21,572 nucleotides of DNA, from contig NBIV01000978.1 in assembly GCA_003194525.1 (NCBI GenBank), positions 1-21,572 on the forward strand, given 5' to 3'. The notes under the pieces are model-generated. The model was given only the letters and a program-made list of their open reading frames with translations. It had not been told where the DNA came from and searched no databases. Origin of the DNA: Gracilariopsis chorda. Its lineage: Eukaryota; Rhodophyta; Florideophyceae; Gracilariales; Gracilariaceae. Shown piece by piece: positions 17,620 to 21,572 of the stretch (position 1 is the first letter of the stretch; each line of letters begins with the position of its first letter). The translations under genes and the position numbers were made by a program.

Positions 17620-18971
17620 TCACGTTCATTTGTGGGTGCCAAAGGTTGAGCCGTTATTTCTGTTTTTGGGACGATGGAGGTGCAAGCGGAGTTGGTAATG
17701 GGAAGGGTCACAGGTTCTGCCTTTCTTCGTTTTCGAAGAGAGGTGGGGCGGCGAAACAGAGCGGTGCGACGCGCCGCTCCCTTAAGTACGGAAGCTGGTG
17801 GTGCGAAGGTAGGTGGGCGCCACGTGCGGATGCTGTTTTTTCGCGTTAGTTTGGGTGCAGTACCGGAGCACGTGGCGGGGGGTGCGCTGTCCGCGGCGCG
17901 TTTGTGCCGCGTCCAGAGAGCGTGCGTATAACGCGTGCGAACGGCTCGCTGGAGGGGGGGAGGGGGGGAGAGAGTGTCGGTGACGGGGTGTAACTTTTTG
18001 AATGGACGGGCGGGCTTTTCCCTCCTCCAACACTTATTTCTGCTGCGTATGTGACAGCGTCGGTTTCGTACCGGCACTGTCCTTGGCGCGGCTGCCCTCA
18101 AGGCGGCGTTTTGACCGCTTTTCGAGCCGGCTGAAAAAGAAAAATGTGATCGCTGCCAGCTGGCGGGAGAAAGTGACGGCGATTGAATGCCAAACGGCTC
18201 TGTGTTCGATTTCACCTGTGTGTCAGCGCTTTTGGTCGGGTATTGCTGATTATCGACAACGAAGGTAGCCGCATCGATCGCGCCTGTTCGGTGCATTCTC
18301 CCGGAAACATGTAGATACCACGGATTTTGCGCTTTCGGCAATCTCCCTCCGGCAGCCTTGCTTCGGTACCGCGCTTGTGATGCACCTACGTAGAGATTAC
18401 AAGACGCGCTGTCTCAAGATTCACGTGACACCCTGCGGTCGATCTCTCAACGCACAACGTGCCAGGTGGTGGGTTGAGAGGTAGTACCTTGCCACGCACC
18501 AACATCACACCCGTCGCATTGCTCCCGTGACCGATATTCACCCTGGCCATCATTGGTAACATGCCGAACGCTCCAACTCAGCGCGCTCACGTACAATCCG
18601 TTTCCGCACCAAATGTACTCCGAAAATGGTAACACTTTCTACTTCAATGCAGACACGTAGTCCTTCAAGGACGTATGGTTCCTTCCCAACTTGCTCTCGC
18701 ATTCAAGCTACCTCGCCTTCATGTTTGTGTCTGCTGTCGTTTCCGACACTAAAAGAGAGTGTCCGAGCCCTCGCCACTCACTCTCGGCCCTTCAAACATG
18801 TTAACATGTACTTGCTACTAGTGGCGAACTGTTCTAACCCACAATGAAGAAATTAGAGAACGGAATGTTACATTAAACAGGAGTACGCTCCTGTTTACTT
18901 TCAACGCAAAAAACAACTATACACACAAGACACACACACACACATGAACAAAACATGCAAAAGTGAAAGTG

Positions 18972-20165
18972 TCAACACGGTTCTCCCCACTACAAGGACT
19001 CCAAGTACTCTAGATGCCTTTCTCTTCATATTAGCCTTAGTGAAGATGTGACAACGAGCTGCAGGTATCTTCTGGCAGATTTCGCGGCAGTGCGGACAGA
19101 TCCACGTTCCGCTCGCCTTTGCACTTTCAAAGTCCCATTACAACTCTCCGAAGCACGGTCGACACACCGCCTTCCGACACTTGCGATACGTATGCAGGTT
19201 CGCACAGAAGATATTTTCCGACTTCTGAGTGCGGGCGCAGACGCGACAGAAGCGCGACGGACCGCGCAGCAACGGAGAGAGAGGAGGTGAGCGTGGCTTC
19301 TTTCTTAACGGTGGAGTTAGTGGAATTGGCAGCGATGGTTGAGGCGCCAGATGCACTTGTAGGAGCGTTGGTGGCGCCTGAAGCGGTGCTTGAGATGGGG
19401 GGCTAGTGGCACGGCGGCAGTCAGCGGTGACGGCGATGTGGTGCTGAGATAGGCGGTGGCGTGCAGGTGCGGAGTAGGCGGTGTGTAGGGAGGGCATGCG
19501 AGAGTGCTCGCTCACAGCGACGAGACGTGATCGCCTCGAGTTCGGCCACAATATCCTCGTGCTGCGAAGACGGCTGCTTCTGGGGCGGCGAGGGCAAGAA
19601 AAAGTCCGGGAAAAAGCCATGCTCAGGAGCCCGAAGCGGTGTTTGAGGTGGGGGTCGGGTGGCGCGGCGGCAGTTAGCGGTGACGGCGATGTGCGGCTGA
19701 GATGCGCAGTGGCGTGCAGGTGCGGAGTAGGCGGTGGGGGAGGAGGGGCAGGGTACGGCAACGACACGCGATCCACACGATTGCGGCCACAGAATCTTTG
19801 TCCCGCGAAGGCGGCTGCCTTTCGGACGGCAGAGGGAAGAGAGAGGATACAGAAACGTCCTGCTCACGCACGAGGGCGAGGTCAGCCTCCGTGAACACAA
19901 GCCAAGGCAACCAAGCTTGCGTGGGCGGCATATCTAGAGGAAGAGTGTTGTCGGCGATGTGGTGACGTTTAAGGCGGCGGGGCGGAATGGGACGGTGGAG
20001 TTGGCGGAGAGCGCGTGGGTGTGAGAGTGGGGGGGGTATGGGGAGCGATGTGGAGAGTTTCGGGCGGACGTCAAGCTGGCGACGAGCGTGCTTTAAGAAG
20101 GCAGTGCGAACGAGCGCGCGCCCGGTGCATTCAAGCCTCGTCTGGTGATCTAGCCCTCGTATCAT
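18972..20165 (-). pseudogene. Pro-rich protein with zf-4CXXC_R1 finger, interrupted (copy 2)
   Basis: Second reading of the gene described at 1486-2684. Here the frame from 20165 is open through the ATG at 19931 to about 19674, which supports an N-terminal extension (MIRGLDHQTRLECTGRALV). One-base differences then move the Pro-rich duplicated module to another frame. The zinc-finger part and its internal TAA (at about 19138-19140) are the same as in copy 1. An extra C near 18985 alters the last few residues and the stop. Confidence 0.6.
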
Positions 20166-20724
20166 ATCATCTGTTTTTCGAGTTTTACAGCATCATGAAT
20201 CCAGGCCATGCAGCGTGGAGCTCTCTGAGAAAGAGTCACTCTCGCCCAGTGGTAGTTCTGGTTTGACAGTGTCACTCTCATCCTGAGATTGTATTTGTCA
20301 GAAAAACTCGAGATCTTCCGCTGCCAAGGTCTGGCTCCACGACGCCCGTTCTTTCACTTCTGGACTAGAATAGCACCTCGACGCACGCAGATTTCAATCT
20401 TTTCATCACCAATGCCAAGCGTTTTGCAGAAAGCCCTGTACTCAGAAATGCCGCTGCGTTCATTCGGATTGTGCTTTGCTATTATTTCTAGAACGGGCAG
20501 GCTCGTGGTGGAAGTGAACGGCAGCCCTGAGGGCTGCTGTTCGCTTCTTGTCACGCAAACGATACATCCTCAAACGCGTCAGATTTGTGCCCTAATTTCC
20601 TGTTGACTGCCACCCACTTGTTCTCCGCTAAGCCATGCCAAGTGTTGATCAGTAAGGTCACCCAATCCTTCACTATGCCCCCGTTGCTTAGGGCCAAATG
20701 AAAAGTCTTGCGATTATTCGTGTG

Positions 20725-21200
20725 CTCTTCTTCCGCCGAGCAGGAAAGAATTCCAAATTCATTAGTTACTTGTTGTTCCCGAAAGCTCTTATGCCACAGT
20801 AGGTGCGTAGAACCCGGAGACCACTCTTTTGGTATAGACTGCCGCCTTATCTCCACACGGACAATGGTTCCCAATTCATCTCGAAGTTTGCCATCACTTC
20901 TGCTGAGTCTCAGGACTGAAACATTTCTTCACCACCACCTACCACCCCCTGACCGATTGGCATACGAAATGGTTCAACAGCTGCAGCTGTCAATATACAC
21001 GGGTGCAACGCACCGTTTCTTTTGCTGCTATCCGCGCCCGTCAAAAACAGCTGTTGGACCCACGTGCGCGAAAAGGACTTCAGTCTTTGGCTTAAATCGT
21101 GATCATGAACTTTGGAACGGGTCTGTCTCCGGGCTCAAGAATAGAGCACTTCGGGCACCTCGATGGTTTCCTCGGTGGAATTGCGTATTCTGATCTTCTG
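20725..21200 (+). mobile_element. LTR-retrotransposon integrase core remnant (copy 2)
   Basis: Same remnant as at 3250-3720, with the DNGSQF block at about 20860-20877, the one-base frame change, and Lys in place of the catalytic Glu. A minus-strand frame of 107 codons opposite (20551-20874) is judged a shadow; it is broken in copy 1 by a one-base indel. Confidence 0.6.
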
Positions 21201-21316
21201 GTCCAAGGTTAGTCGCTAGGAGATTGCGATCAGGGCGCACCAAATTCGTGATGAGCCTGTTATGTCTTTTTTCATACGCGATGCAACAAGTCGAATTTAT
21301 CTTATCCGCGGGTTGC

Positions 21317-21572
21317 TACAGGGACTGAGTTTGTTCTACGTTGTATTTTGTCAAAAGTGCGAAGCAAGGCATTATCCGTGGAAGGCGCTGTTATCGGATG
21401 AATCTTTAAAAGAGCTACAGATGTTTGAAGCGAGGAGATAGCTATACGGGCCTGTGTGGTGCGACTAGGCCAGCAGCGTCAGCGCAACTTCTAGCGAAAC
21501 TACCCTTGATTCATCAATTCCTACACTTGATGCTCTGATGACGAGCGTTGTGATATTTTCGTCCACTGCAAT
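21317..21572 (-). pseudogene. DUF3326 gene, 3' end only (copy 2, cut by window end)
   Basis: Contains the block from VIAVDENITTLVI to the ADAAGLV C-terminal region, as in 3838-4990. A two-base difference near 21320 relative to copy 1 changes where the C-terminal frame stops. Confidence 0.7.

Larger units (their letters stand above)
17497..21572. repeat. Terminal direct repeat, copy 2
   Basis: Second copy of the 4.1-kb segment described at 1-4097, giving a unit of about 17,496 bp. It ends inside the DUF3326 gene, at the point equivalent to base 4097. It therefore carries a second zf-4CXXC_R1 gene copy (18972-20165), a second integrase remnant (about 20725-21200) and the last part of DUF3326. 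It is useful as an independent reading of the same sequence: where the copies disagree by one base in a homopolymer, one of them is probably a consensus error. Confidence 0.95.

Overview
The window looks like nuclear DNA of a compact, intron-bearing eukaryote, probably plastid-bearing and most likely an alga. I recognise genes that are normally single-copy and nuclear: the complex I subunit NDUFA13/GRIM-19 (with a GTAAGT...TAG intron), the exosome helicase MTR4, an RRM protein, a PGM2-type phosphohexomutase, the C-terminus of a bacterial/organellar-type valyl-tRNA synthetase, a DUF3326 protein (a family I know from cyanobacteria and photosynthetic eukaryotes), and a protein ending in a CDCA7-like zf-4CXXC_R1 zinc finger. 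There is also a remnant of an LTR-retrotransposon integrase. A red or other alga is an inference; nothing here fixes the species.

The dominant structure is terminal redundancy. Bases 1-4097 recur in the same orientation at 17497-21572, starting at the first base of the window and running to its last base. The copies differ mostly by single-base homopolymer indels plus a few transitions. This fits a circular molecule, or a tandem array, with a unit of about 17,496 bp, read past its own start by long reads with imperfect consensus. A dispersed 4.1-kb repeat that happens to be cut exactly at both window edges is less likely.

Layout of one unit. 1-1350: GC-rich, with the cut end of a Pro/Ala-rich minus-strand frame. 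1486-2684 (-): Pro-rich protein with an internally duplicated module and an interrupted zf-4CXXC_R1 finger. 3250-3720 (+): integrase remnant. 3838-4990 (-): frame-broken DUF3326 gene containing a 10-bp inverted repeat. 5432-6040 (-): NDUFA13 exons. 7226-8475 (+): decayed MTR4. 8688-9255 (+): broken RRM gene. 10491-11716 (-): unrecognised, partly coiled-coil gene(s). 12129-14030 (+): decayed PGM2. 14420-15115 (-): ValRS C-terminal fragment. 16272-17000 (-): unrecognised Arg/Lys-rich gene remnant. 17341-17619 (-): Pro/Ala-rich C-terminus that runs into the second copy of the repeat.

Almost every recognisable gene has frameshifts or in-frame stops. Some frameshifts may be consensus errors, because the two copies of the same DNA disagree at homopolymers. 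Other damage cannot be: the MTR4 Walker A motif is lost, a large part of MTR4 is missing, the PGM2 metal loop is damaged, and a TAA inside the zinc finger is present in both copies. The picture is a circular or tandemly repeated collection of decaying nuclear genes, with NDUFA13 as the one that may still be intact.
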